From positions 1-12,166 of the forward strand of contig WFQZ01000307.1 in assembly GCA_015486785.1 (NCBI GenBank): 12,166 nucleotides of DNA. The letters are read 5' to 3'. The translations under genes were made by a program, and so were the position numbers. Positions 5,930-12,166 of this stretch are shown in pieces. Position 1 is the stretch's first letter; the number at the start of each line of letters is the position of its first letter. Source of the stretch: Thermoflexales bacterium. GTDB lineage: Bacteria; Chloroflexota; Anaerolineae; B4-G1; SLSP01. The notes under the pieces are model-generated. The model was not told where the DNA came from and searched no databases. It saw nothing but the letters and a program-made list of their open reading frames with translations.

Positions 5930-7094
5930 ACTCTTTCCCGCAATTCTAATCGGAGGCCCGCCCCACATGGGCAAATCCGTCCTCACCTACAGCCTCACCC
6001 ACGCCCTCCGCGAGCGCGGCGCGCAACACTACGTGATCCGCGCTTACCCCGACGGCGAAGGCGACTGGGCCAACGAAGCCGATCAAAGGCTGGTGCGCCG
6101 CATCCGCGCCAAGGGACAAGGCACATCCCGCTGGGTCGACCGCATCTGCCGCGACATTGACGCCCGCCACCTACCGTTGATCGTGGACGTGGGCGGTCGC
6201 CCGACGCCCGACCAAGAACGCATCTTTGATAGTTGTACCCACGCCATCCTGCTCACCGGCGATGAGGCCGCCCACAACGCCTGGGAAGCGATGATCGCCC
6301 GCCACGGGCTGACACTGCTGGCCGACCTGCGCTCCGCCTTGCGCGAGCAGGAGCGCGTCACCGAGACCGAGCCGCTCTTGCGCGGCGTCATCGCCGGGCT
6401 GGAACGCGGCGTGACCGCCGCCGGGCCTACCTTTGACGCCCTCACCGAGCGCGTCGCCCGCCTCTTTGCCTACGACCCTGACGAACTGCGCCTCACTCAT
6501 CTGTGCCTCGCCCCGGTCGAAACCACCGTGGACATCGACCGCCTGGCCCGCACCCTCGGCGTCCCCTTCACCGGCGAAAAAGCCACCTGGGAACCGGAAC
6601 ACCTGCCCGCCGTCCTCGACTATCTGCCCTCCGGCATACCTCTCGGCCTCTACGGACGCGCGCCCAACTGGCTCTATGCCGCCGTGGCCCGGTTGACCTA
6701 TCCCGAAACCCTGTACCAGTTTGATCCTCGCCTGGGATGGATTAAGCCACCGACATTGCATCTGGGCAACGTGCCGCACCACTCACCACTGCAAGCCCTA
6801 GTGACCCGGCACGACGACTTTTGGCGCGTTGACTTCGCCATCCCGGCGACCTATCTGGACTACTGGGAAGCTCAAGGGGTGCTCGTGCCCCAACTGCCCC
6901 CCGGGATGGGCGTCATGCTGGGGGGAAAACTTCCCCACTGGCTCTACACCGGCTTGACCCAAGTTTACGCCGCTCGTGCGCCGTGGATTGCCGTTTACCA
7001 ACCACAGATGCGCGGCGGGCAAGCGGTAATCGTGTACGGTCAATTCCTGGGGAAAGGGCCGGGGCAATTGATCGCCCCAAGCTCTGCCCTCTGA
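5925..7094 (+). CDS. csx3: AAA/P-loop ATPase fused to two Csx3-like ring-nuclease modules
   Basis: A 389-residue CRISPR ancillary protein. The N-terminal part is a P-loop NTPase: Walker A GGPPHMGKS at 10-18 and a Walker B-like strand LIVDVGG at 85-91. The C-terminal half holds two copies of a Csx3-type core: GIPLGLYGRAPNWLYAAVARL (237-257, listed in two parts as GIPLGLYGRAP and NWLYAAVARL) followed by YQFDPRLG (264-271), then GMGVMLGGKLPHWLY (327-341) followed by AVYQPQMRGG (356-365). Csx3 (Crn3) proteins degrade cyclic tetra-adenylate and so switch off type III immunity; Csx3-ATPase fusions are known. Copy 1 keeps the family's DPRLG segment and copy 2 has QPQM there, so only one copy may be catalytic. 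The start is placed at the second of two adjacent ATGs (5925), five bases after GAGGTG; 5922 is possible, and an upstream TTG at 5889 is unlikely. It is the only plus-strand gene and is divergent from the CARF-HTH gene. Confidence 0.82.
   Translation: MKLFPAILIGGPPHMGKSVLTYSLTHALRERGAQHYVIRAYPDGEGDWANEADQRLVRRIRAKGQGTSRWVDRICRDIDARHLPLIVDVGGRPTPDQERIFDSCTHAILLTGDEAAHNAWEAMIARHGLTLLADLRSALREQERVTETEPLLRGVIAGLERGVTAAGPTFDALTERVARLFAYDPDELRLTHLCLAPVETTVDIDRLARTLGVPFTGEKATWEPEHLPAVLDYLPSGIPLGLYGRAPNWLYAAVARLTYPETLYQFDPRLGWIKPPTLHLGNVPHHSPLQALVTRHDDFWRVDFAIPATYLDYWEAQGVLVPQLPPGMGVMLGGKLPHWLYTGLTQVYAARAPWIAVYQPQMRGGQAVIVYGQFLGKGPGQLIAPSSAL
5943..5948 (-). promoter_or_regulatory. Putative -10 box for the CARF-HTH gene, inside the Csx3-AAA gene
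   Basis: On the minus strand TAGAAT (five of six matches to TATAAT) ends 44 bases before the CARF-HTH start codon and lies within the first codons of the plus-strand gene. No good -35 is found at 16-18 bases; the nearest candidate, TTGCCC, is 20 bases away. A single-box match in this setting is weak evidence. Confidence 0.25.
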
Positions 7095-7119
7095 AGTTAT
7101 TCATCCGAGGCGGGGGAAC

Positions 7120-7155
7120 AAAAAACGGCCCGGCGAGCAATGCTCTACCGGGCCG
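7120..7155 (-). terminator. Strong hairpin terminator at the convergent chrB/Csx3 junction
   Basis: CGGCCCGG (7126-7133) pairs with CCGGGCCG (7148-7155), and an inner stem GAGC/GCTC (7135-7138 and 7142-7145) closes a three-base loop. On the minus strand the hairpin is followed by six T (complement of 7120-7125), so it is a Rho-independent terminator for the chrB-side transcript, 11 bases after its stop. On the plus strand no T-run follows, so it would at most slow transcription from the Csx3-AAA gene, which ends 25 bases before it. Confidence 0.8.
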
Positions 7156-7166
7156 TCTGATTGCAG

Positions 7167-7604
7167 CTACTTTCCGCTTGCCACTTGCAGCCGACACCAG
7201 GCGTACAGCGCGTCGTAGACCTCAAACTGGCGTTCGAGGTTCTCCAGATCGTCCGGGAAGCGCAGACTGTAGCCCACGGCCAAAGCCTCCAGCCCCACGG
7301 CTATCGGATCCGCGTCTCGGTCCGCGCGGACGTCCGCGCTGTGGACGATCTTCGCCAGGCGCAGCAAGGCTTTGTCGGTCAACTCAAAGTGCTCGATGAT
7401 CGTCTCAAAAGAGCACTTGCCATCGTGATGCCCCAACTCCACCCCCGGCGCATCAAACGGAATCGCGCCGGTTTCCTCCGCCACGCGCTTGACCTGGCTC
7501 TTGGGCACGAAGATAAATTCCGCCTCCGAGTCTACAAATCGCGCGATCAGCCATGGACACGCTACGCGGTCCACATGCACGTGTGAACGAGTTACCCACT
7601 TCAT
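7167..7604 (-). CDS. chrB: ChrB-domain protein (chromate resistance family), stand-alone
   Basis: A 145-residue protein matching the ChrB C-terminal (chromate-resistance) domain. Recognisable segments are VHVDRVACPWLIARFVD at 9-25, GHHDGKCSFETII at 58-70, and KIVHSADVRADRDADP at 85-100. In full ChrB proteins this domain is joined to an N-terminal regulatory part and acts with the chromate exporter ChrA. Here only the domain is present and no chrA is in the window, so a role in chromate resistance is unproven; the conserved His, Asp and Cys residues suggest metal or redox chemistry. The ATG at 7604 has GAGGAGG about five bases upstream. It lies downstream of the restriction-modification genes on the same strand (54-base gap) and is followed by a strong terminator. 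Confidence 0.85.
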   Translation of the reverse strand: MKWVTRSHVHVDRVACPWLIARFVDSEAEFIFVPKSQVKRVAEETGAIPFDAPGVELGHHDGKCSFETIIEHFELTDKALLRLAKIVHSADVRADRDADPIAVGLEALAVGYSLRFPDDLENLERQFEVYDALYAWCRLQVASGK

Positions 7605-7658
7605 TTCAGCCTCCTCTTTACATTAGCTTGTGATCAGTTAGCAGCCGCTGATTGACGG

Positions 7659-8600
7659 CTAGAGATTCCCAATCAGCGTGAGTTGCCTTGCCTGCTGGTT
7701 TTCCAAATGCGGCACTTCCTCACCATACATATCTTTGACCAGCTTGCTGAATTTTTGATAGGAGCCTCTGTGGTTTCTCAGAAACCAAGCGATATGATTC
7801 CTTAGATACTCTTGCCTGAGTTCGGTATCTCTAAGATCAAAAGGGACTCTTTCCATCCTCGGGTCGATACTGTCGAAGCCGTAAAACGGCTTCGACAACC
7901 TATTCCTTATTAATGAGACGTATTCAGGATTCAGCTCAATCCCGATACAATTTCGGTTCAGTTGCTGGCAAACGCGCAAGGTAGTGCCGCTACCGGCGAA
8001 AGGGTCTAGCACAGTATCTCCCTCATTGGAGGAAGCCAAAACCATGCGCTCGATCAGCCCCTCCGGCTTTTGGGTAGGATGTGCTTGACGGTTTTCGTTG
8101 CAATAGTGGACATGGGAAAATTGCCAGACATCTCCTGGATTTGCCCCTCTCATATTATTCCTTGCCCGATAGTACTTCTGAGGCACACGGACCGCATCAA
8201 GGTTGAAGGTAAAGTGCTGCGATTTATTGAACATTAAGATGTCATCGTGACGAGGGGAAAAGCCTCTCTTTTTCCCTATCCCCTGGGTATAGTGCCAACA
8301 TATCCAGCTATTGAAGTACATCTTGAGTTCTCGCTCCATAATGTCGTACAAGTAAGAGATGAAACGCACTCCCATAAACACGTAAATGCTGCCGCGCTCT
8401 GTTAGGATTCTGTGGGCTTCCGATAGCCATCTCCTTGAAAAGTCTAGGTACTCTTCAAAGCCTCTGATTTGATGCCCATTCCCGTAATCCTTGCCGAGGT
8501 TGTAAGGTGGATCGGCTATGATCAAATCTATACTCTCGCTGGGGACACCTCTTAAAAGTTCCAGAGCATCCCCTTCCCAAATGTCAATCTGAGCCATCAT
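7659..8600 (-). CDS. Type II DNA methyltransferase, beta-class amino-methylase (N6-adenine or N4-cytosine)
   Basis: A 313-residue DNA methylase that transfers a methyl group from S-adenosylmethionine to an exocyclic amine. The catalytic motif IV, ADPPYN, is at 29-34, followed by HPTQKP at 174-179, the cofactor loop LDPFAGSGTT at 198-207, and IGIELNPEYV at 219-228. The order catalytic motif first, cofactor motif later is that of the beta class. DPPY is most often, though not only, adenine-N6. Residues after about 240 form an extra C-terminal segment rich in aromatic and charged residues, possibly involved in target recognition. Two adjacent ATGs (8600 and 8597) are possible starts; a GGG-containing site lies just upstream. 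It begins 12 bases after the endonuclease stop and is clearly its partner. Base composition is more AT-rich than the flanking genes, in keeping with transfer. Confidence 0.93.
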   Translation of the reverse strand: MMAQIDIWEGDALELLRGVPSESIDLIIADPPYNLGKDYGNGHQIRGFEEYLDFSRRWLSEAHRILTERGSIYVFMGVRFISYLYDIMERELKMYFNSWICWHYTQGIGKKRGFSPRHDDILMFNKSQHFTFNLDAVRVPQKYYRARNNMRGANPGDVWQFSHVHYCNENRQAHPTQKPEGLIERMVLASSNEGDTVLDPFAGSGTTLRVCQQLNRNCIGIELNPEYVSLIRNRLSKPFYGFDSIDPRMERVPFDLRDTELRQEYLRNHIAWFLRNHRGSYQKFSKLVKDMYGEEVPHLENQQARQLTLIGNL

Positions 8601-8612
8601 TTCACCCTTGGA

Positions 8613-9404
8613 TTAGGTCTGGTTATCTCCTTTCACCCACCCGTACCGCGTCGCGTAGTGATACCATCCCTCAAACCCTTTTTTAGAAGCGATGCACTTT
8701 CGGTCAAGTAGCTGACAAAACTCCCACACGGTTCGGATCTCTTGTGAAACGTAGTGAATATCCCGAATCTGAATTTGCCCACTTCCCAGTGCGGGATTGT
8801 AACGCAAGTCCGCTTCCGCGAGGTACTTGAGGTCGTAAGCATTGAAACTGATAATCTCCATAACCCCCATCATCATCTGCGTTTCGCGGTTCCTCTGACT
8901 GTAAACCTGATGTTTGATGGACAGGATGATGAAAATCAAATCGGGGTCCTTGACGTATGCGGTTCTAATTCTGGCAAAGGAGGTGATATTCGGTGACTTA
9001 CCACTGCCCTTAATGTCTTGACTGGTGGCCTTAACGTCAATGTTGCCGGTGACCGAGGACCGCCGTTTGCGTCTCCTTTTGAACTGCAATATGAGATCGG
9101 CCATATTGAGCCGTTCGCCAGCTTCAACATTTACCAGATGGTATTCATTGTTCTCGTCCGCCAACACATCTGAGAAAACTTCGTAGGCCCAGGCTTCAAT
9201 GAACGGCCCGGCGATCTTGTTCACATTTTCCATCGGCAGGCCGAGTTTCAAATTCGTGTTAATGATTATTCTGTTCCGATTCTCATCCATTGCGCCCTGG
9301 ATGATTTTTTCGATTGCACCAACCACAAACCCGGAACATTCTCGGTAATCTTCTGATTCTTGAGGGACCTTGAAAACGAGGTTCTCGTACTTTGCCTCTG
9401 TCAC
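8613..9404 (-). CDS. Type II restriction endonuclease, PD-(D/E)XK fold
   Basis: A 263-residue protein with a restriction-enzyme active site of the form D-x(19)-D-V-K: LNMADLILQF at 99-108 (Asp103) and GNIDVKATSQD at 120-130 (Asp123, Lys125). Glu70 in GPFIEAWAYEVF (67-78) may supply the helix carboxylate. A distinctive conserved-looking block follows, GKSPNITSFARIRTAYV at 135-151. The adjacent methyltransferase supports the role. The recognition site cannot be read from sequence. The start is GTG at 9404, four bases after GGAGG. It lies before its methylase in the transcript and only 21 bases after the HAD gene. The gene is relatively AT-rich. I cannot place it in a named restriction-enzyme family with confidence. 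Confidence 0.85.
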   Translation of the reverse strand: MTEAKYENLVFKVPQESEDYRECSGFVVGAIEKIIQGAMDENRNRIIINTNLKLGLPMENVNKIAGPFIEAWAYEVFSDVLADENNEYHLVNVEAGERLNMADLILQFKRRRKRRSSVTGNIDVKATSQDIKGSGKSPNITSFARIRTAYVKDPDLIFIILSIKHQVYSQRNRETQMMMGVMEIISFNAYDLKYLAEADLRYNPALGSGQIQIRDIHYVSQEIRTVWEFCQLLDRKCIASKKGFEGWYHYATRYGWVKGDNQT

Positions 9405-9425
9405 ATTGCCTCCGGTGTAATTGTC

Positions 9426-10226
9426 TTATCCTTCCAGCGCAAATTTCTCCAGCGCGACCGCCGCGCCCTCATCGCTCAAGGACGGCGCGACCCAATCGGC
9501 GGCTTGACGGGCGGGCGCGGTGGCGTTGCCCATCGCCACGCCGATGCCGGCCCAGCGGAGCATGGCCGCATCGTTCTCCTGATCGCCAATCGCCAGCACC
9601 TCCGCTTGCGGGATGTGCAGCGTCTCGGCCAGCCAGGCGAGCGCACGGCCTTTGTTCACCTCGCGCGGCACCACTTCGACGAACATCGCGTGCGAGCGGA
9701 CCACTTCCGCTTGCGCCCCGATCCGCTGCCGCAGCCGCGCCGCCATTGCCGGAATGGCCTCCGGTTCGGCGACGAACAACACCTTGTCCGGTGTGTGTGC
9801 GTCCAAGACTTCGTCCCAGGGGATGCCTACGGCGGTGGTGATGCCCAACAGCATCTCGTAGAACTTCTGCGGGTAGGTCTGTTCCTGCAAATAGATCGCG
9901 CCATCGGCGTACAAGACTGTGTGCCACCGTGCGGCGGCCCCCAAGTCCAGGGCTTGACGGGTCACGTCCGGCGGGAGCGGGGCGCGGAACCTCGGCGCGG
10001 CATCGTCCGGGGCCTGAATCCAGCCGCCCTGATAGCAGATCAACGGCGACGTGATCCGCAGTTGCGCGGCGAAGGGCTTGGTGGCGGAAAACATCCGCCC
10101 GGTCGCCAGGGTGACGGTGATTCCGCGCCGTTGCGCCTCCGCCAGCGCACGCAGCAGGCGCGGCCCGAACCGCTGATCGTGCCCCATCAAAGTGCCGTCC
10201 AGGTCGCAGGCTACCAGGCGGATCAT
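9426..10226 (-). CDS. Cof-type HAD-superfamily phosphatase
   Basis: A 266-residue haloacid dehalogenase-superfamily hydrolase of the Cof/YbiV type (cap class C2B), which dephosphorylates small sugar phosphates or cofactors in the cytosol. All four motifs are present: DLDGT at 8-12 (nucleophile Asp8, acid Asp10), TLATGR at 39-44, Lys192 in VNKGRAL, and GDQENDAAML at 214-223. The cap lies between motifs II and III. Substrate cannot be predicted. The start is the ATG at 10226, which overlaps the stop of the membrane-protein gene as ATGA. An upstream extension to 10562 in the same frame is open but non-homologous in look and inside the neighbouring gene, so it is rejected. Confidence 0.93.
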   Translation of the reverse strand: MIRLVACDLDGTLMGHDQRFGPRLLRALAEAQRRGITVTLATGRMFSATKPFAAQLRITSPLICYQGGWIQAPDDAAPRFRAPLPPDVTRQALDLGAAARWHTVLYADGAIYLQEQTYPQKFYEMLLGITTAVGIPWDEVLDAHTPDKVLFVAEPEAIPAMAARLRQRIGAQAEVVRSHAMFVEVVPREVNKGRALAWLAETLHIPQAEVLAIGDQENDAAMLRWAGIGVAMGNATAPARQAADWVAPSLSDEGAAVALEKFALEG

Positions 10227-11128
10227 AGCTGTTGAGCCAGGATCATCAGGAACGCGATCCACAAACTGCCTTCCAGGAGCAGCAACCCGCTCCACAGGAA
10301 ATAGCTGGCCATCCGCTCGCGGAGATAGAGATACAACCCCAATCCGTCGTTGAGCAACAGAATCACCCCGCCGATCAAGGCCAGGTGAAAGATGCGGGCC
10401 GCAGGGGCGACGAGCAGCGCGTGCCCGTGCGCATCGGCACGCATGATAATCTGCGCCGGCAAGTACGGATACCGCCAGCAGAGCGCGGCAAGCAGCAGGA
10501 GGAACGTCCCCAGCCCCAGCCCCAACATCCCCATAGCCCAACGATCCCGCCAGATGCGCCAATCCAATATGGCGGGATGGGTCGCCGTCTCCTCCACCTC
10601 GTGCGTTGGCCCCATCTCCAGCCGCTCAATGAGGGCTTGCAGAAATTCCTCGGCGTCGGCGGGCGAAATGGCGTAGTCCGCCGTGGCCGTGCGGATGATG
10701 AGTTGCTGCGTCGGCGGGCGGGTGGCGTAAAACAAGATCGGCTTGTGCTCGGCGTCTTGCCCGTGCCCCACAAAATACCCCGGCCAGCGGATGCCGAACC
10801 GCATCTTGGGTGGCGCGACCTCATCCCCGGTGCGCACCTCCTGGATCGCGGCCATCGGTATCTGGTGCGAACGCCCGCCCCAGCGGATGACCAGCGCGTT
10901 GCGGTCCATTTCGTACACCGCGTTCACCAGACCCCACAGCGCGTAGCTGATATGCGCCGTGATCGCCAGACCGACCACGGCCAGCATCGCCAGCAGGAAG
11001 GTGAGGATGGAAACCGGCTGCGTCGCCGCGAGCACCACCGCGCCCACACTGAGCACCAGCAGCACGGCGACGATAGCCAGCCCGATGTACCAACCCTGTT
11101 GAATATCAAGCTCCCAGATGTGACGCAT
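10223..11128 (-). CDS. Integral membrane protein with bacterial PH-like domain
   Basis: A 301-residue membrane protein. Two hydrophobic segments at about 13-34 and 39-68 are followed by a soluble stretch at 69-170 that looks like a bacterial pleckstrin-homology domain: YEMDRNALVIRWGG at 72-85, HQIPMAAIQEVRTG at 88-101, and LIIRTATADYAI at 143-154. The usual 'I-P-hairpin-I' start and terminal helix are present. Three more membrane segments lie at about 198-218, 239-268 and 276-300, giving roughly five to six spans. Function is unknown. The start at 11128 (MRHIWELD) has AGGAG seven bases upstream and follows the recR stop by one base; a longer frame to 11158 lies inside recR and is not needed. 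It overlaps the next gene by four bases. Confidence 0.8.
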   Translation of the reverse strand: MRHIWELDIQQGWYIGLAIVAVLLVLSVGAVVLAATQPVSILTFLLAMLAVVGLAITAHISYALWGLVNAVYEMDRNALVIRWGGRSHQIPMAAIQEVRTGDEVAPPKMRFGIRWPGYFVGHGQDAEHKPILFYATRPPTQQLIIRTATADYAISPADAEEFLQALIERLEMGPTHEVEETATHPAILDWRIWRDRWAMGMLGLGLGTFLLLLAALCWRYPYLPAQIIMRADAHGHALLVAPAARIFHLALIGGVILLLNDGLGLYLYLRERMASYFLWSGLLLLEGSLWIAFLMILAQQL

Positions 11129-11129
11129 A

Positions 11130-11732
11130 TTACAACTCCTGCCGCGCTTCCAGCGCACGGGTCAGCGTGACGGCGTCGGCGTACTCCAGATCGCCGCCCA
11201 TCGGCAGCCCCCGCCCCAAGCGGGTGATGCGCACCTCACGGCCCTTGAGCCGTTGCAGAATGTAAGCCGCGGTGTAATCCCCCTCGCTGGTGGGATTGGT
11301 CGCCAAGATGATCTCGCGCACCTCGCCGCTGCGCACGCGAGCTTCCAGCTCGGCAATGCGGAGGTTTTCGGCAAAGACGCCCTTGAGCGGCGACAAAGCC
11401 CCGTGGAGCACGTGATACACGCCTCGGTAACGCTCGGTGCGCTCCATTGCCAGCACGTCCAACGGCTCCTCAACCACGCATACCAGACTGTGATCACGGG
11501 TCTCGTCGGCGCAGATGGGGCACGGATCGTTTTCCGTCACGTTGTAGCAGATGGAACAAAACTGTGTGCGTTCAACCAGCCCGTGGAGCGCGTCGGCTAA
11601 CCGCAAGGCCAGCTCCGATTGCCCGCGCAGCAGGTGAAACGCCAGCCGTGAGGCGGTCTTCGGCCCGATGCCCGGCAACTGCGAAAACGCCTCAATCAGC
11701 TCCGTGACGGAAGGCGGAACGGCGGCATTCAT
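11130..11732 (-). CDS. recR: Recombination mediator protein RecR
   Basis: A 200-residue RecR, the standard length, which with RecF/RecO loads RecA on gapped DNA. The helix-hairpin-helix is SQLPGIGPKTASRLAFHLLR at 17-36. A four-cysteine zinc finger uses Cys59, Cys62, Cys71 and Cys74. The Toprim domain runs from about 82 to 175, with CVVEEPLDVLAMERT and LATNPTSEGDYTAAY. The C-terminal RLGRGLPMGGDLEYAD (171-186) is diagnostic. The ATG at 11732 follows the ybaB stop by three bases; no clear ribosome site is seen, which suggests translational coupling. Confidence 0.97.
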   Translation of the reverse strand: MNAAVPPSVTELIEAFSQLPGIGPKTASRLAFHLLRGQSELALRLADALHGLVERTQFCSICYNVTENDPCPICADETRDHSLVCVVEEPLDVLAMERTERYRGVYHVLHGALSPLKGVFAENLRIAELEARVRSGEVREIILATNPTSEGDYTAAYILQRLKGREVRITRLGRGLPMGGDLEYADAVTLTRALEARQEL

Positions 11733-11735
11733 CGT

Positions 11736-12086
11736 TTAGAGTCCGGGGATGCCCAAACCGCCGGTGAGGGCCGACATCTTCTCGTTGACCTTGCCCTGAG
11801 CGGTTTGGATCGCCTCGTTGACGGCGGCGACGATCAAATCTTGCAGCATTTCCACATCTTCCGGGTCCACCACCTCCGGCTTGAGCGTGATGCTGCGCAC
11901 CTCCAGCCCGCCGGTGATGACCACCTCAACCATCCCGCCGCCGGCGGAAACTGTGTACTCTTCCAACTCCGCTTGCGCCTGCAAACGGGCCATCTCTTCC
12001 TGCATCTGCTGAACTTGCTTCATCAAGTTGTTGGGGTTGAGGCCGCGTGCGCCTCCGAAGCCCCCGCGAGATTTACGACGTGCCAT
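11736..12086 (-). CDS. ybaB: YbaB/EbfC-family nucleoid-associated protein
   Basis: A 116-residue DNA-binding dimeric protein of the YbaB/EbfC family. The long helix NLMKQVQQMQEEMARLQAQ (20-38) is followed by the strand region EEYTVSAGGGMVEVVITG (42-59) and then LKPEVVDPEDVEMLQDLIVA (73-92), all typical. The N-terminus is an extended basic, glycine-rich tail, ARRKSRGGFGGARG, longer than in many homologues. The start at 12086 has AAGGAGG six bases upstream. It sits immediately before recR, as in most bacteria. Confidence 0.95.
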   Translation of the reverse strand: MARRKSRGGFGGARGLNPNNLMKQVQQMQEEMARLQAQAELEEYTVSAGGGMVEVVITGGLEVRSITLKPEVVDPEDVEMLQDLIVAAVNEAIQTAQGKVNEKMSALTGGLGIPGL

Positions 12087-12130
12087 AGTTGCCTCCTTGG
12101 TATGCTGAAATTTCGGCCTGACTAACCGAC

Positions 12131-12160
12131 ATATTAGATCACTCTAGGAACTGCGCCCAA
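12131..12160 (-). promoter_or_regulatory. Weak promoter-like pair upstream of ybaB
   Basis: On the minus strand TTGGGC (12160-12155) and TAATAT (12136-12131) are 18 bases apart and about 45 bases from the ybaB start. The matches are three and four of six, so this is suggestive only. It overlaps the end of a possible upstream gene; if that is dnaX, ybaB may instead be read from further upstream. Confidence 0.22.
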
Positions 12161-12166
12161 TTCCTC
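12134..12166 (-). CDS. Possible last ten codons of an upstream gene (dnaX?)
   Basis: From the right edge the minus strand reads EELGAVPRVI followed by TAA at 12136-12134. Ten codons cannot prove a gene, but the position directly before ybaB-recR is where dnaX (DNA polymerase III gamma/tau) usually lies, and the short polar-to-hydrophobic ending is compatible with a DnaX C-terminus. The remaining 47 bases to ybaB hold only its ribosome site. Confidence 0.3.
   Translation of the reverse strand, partial: EELGAVPRVI

Noticed and set aside
7642..7661. Small inverted repeat AGCCG/CGGCT at the methyltransferase stop
   Set aside because: The stem is only five pairs, the loop is eight bases and no T-run follows, so it is not a convincing terminator.
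10227..10562. N-terminal extension of the HAD protein by 112 residues
   Set aside because: It lies inside the upstream gene, lacks family similarity, and the ATG at 10226 places DLDGT at the usual position near the N-terminus.
9360..11170. Long plus-strand open frames opposite the HAD and PH-membrane genes
   Set aside because: They are GC-rich shadow frames with no motifs; the minus-strand proteins have complete catalytic motifs or membrane segments.
1..12166. CRISPR array
   Set aside because: I found no regularly spaced direct repeats of 25-40 bases anywhere in the window; the array, if present, is outside.
1..12166. Transposase genes, insertion-sequence ends or tRNA attachment sites that could explain the acquired genes
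   Set aside because: No transposase or integrase motif, terminal inverted repeat pair or tRNA gene could be seen, so the route of acquisition is not shown by the sequence.

Overview
The window is bacterial, gene-dense (no gene-free stretch exceeds about 170 bases) and mostly GC-rich. Its right end has the widespread bacterial order (possible dnaX tail)-ybaB-recR. The style of the type III-D CRISPR genes and their accessory genes resembles what is found in Chloroflexota (Anaerolineae/Roseiflexus-like bacteria). That assignment is an inference from gene content; there is no rRNA or tRNA here to test it.

Left part, bases 1-4852, minus strand (transcribed right to left): a CARF-domain effector with a restriction-like nuclease fold, then a Cas10 that has an intact GGDD cyclase motif but no HD nuclease, then a Csm3-like backbone RAMP, then Csx10, whose 3' end lies beyond base 1. 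Cas10/Csm3 and Csm3/Csx10 are joined by ATGA stop-start overlaps. This is a type III-D effector module. The remaining subunits, any adaptation genes and any CRISPR array must lie off the left edge or elsewhere.

Middle, bases 4845-7094: a bidirectional-looking terminator separates the effector operon from a head-to-head gene pair. On the minus strand is a protein with an N-terminal CARF domain of the Csx14/NE0113 type and a C-terminal LuxR/GerE helix-turn-helix. On the plus strand is a P-loop ATPase fused to two Csx3-like (ring nuclease) modules. Their start codons are only 26 bases apart. The likely logic is that Cas10 makes cyclic oligoadenylate (cOA) on target recognition, the CARF effector responds, the CARF-HTH protein converts the same signal into transcription control, and the Csx3 fusion degrades or handles the signal to end the response. 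This signalling and regulatory pair is the most interesting part of the window.

Bases 7120-9404, minus strand: a hairpin terminator, a stand-alone ChrB-domain protein, a beta-class DNA methyltransferase and a PD-(D/E)XK type II restriction endonuclease. The last two are visibly more AT-rich than their surroundings and look acquired. Bases 9426-12166, minus strand: a housekeeping-type operon of ybaB, recR, a membrane protein with a PH-like domain and a Cof-type HAD phosphatase, preceded by what may be the last codons of dnaX. No obvious terminator lies between the HAD gene and the restriction genes, so the restriction-modification and chrB genes may be read as a continuation of the recR operon until the hairpin at 7120-7155.
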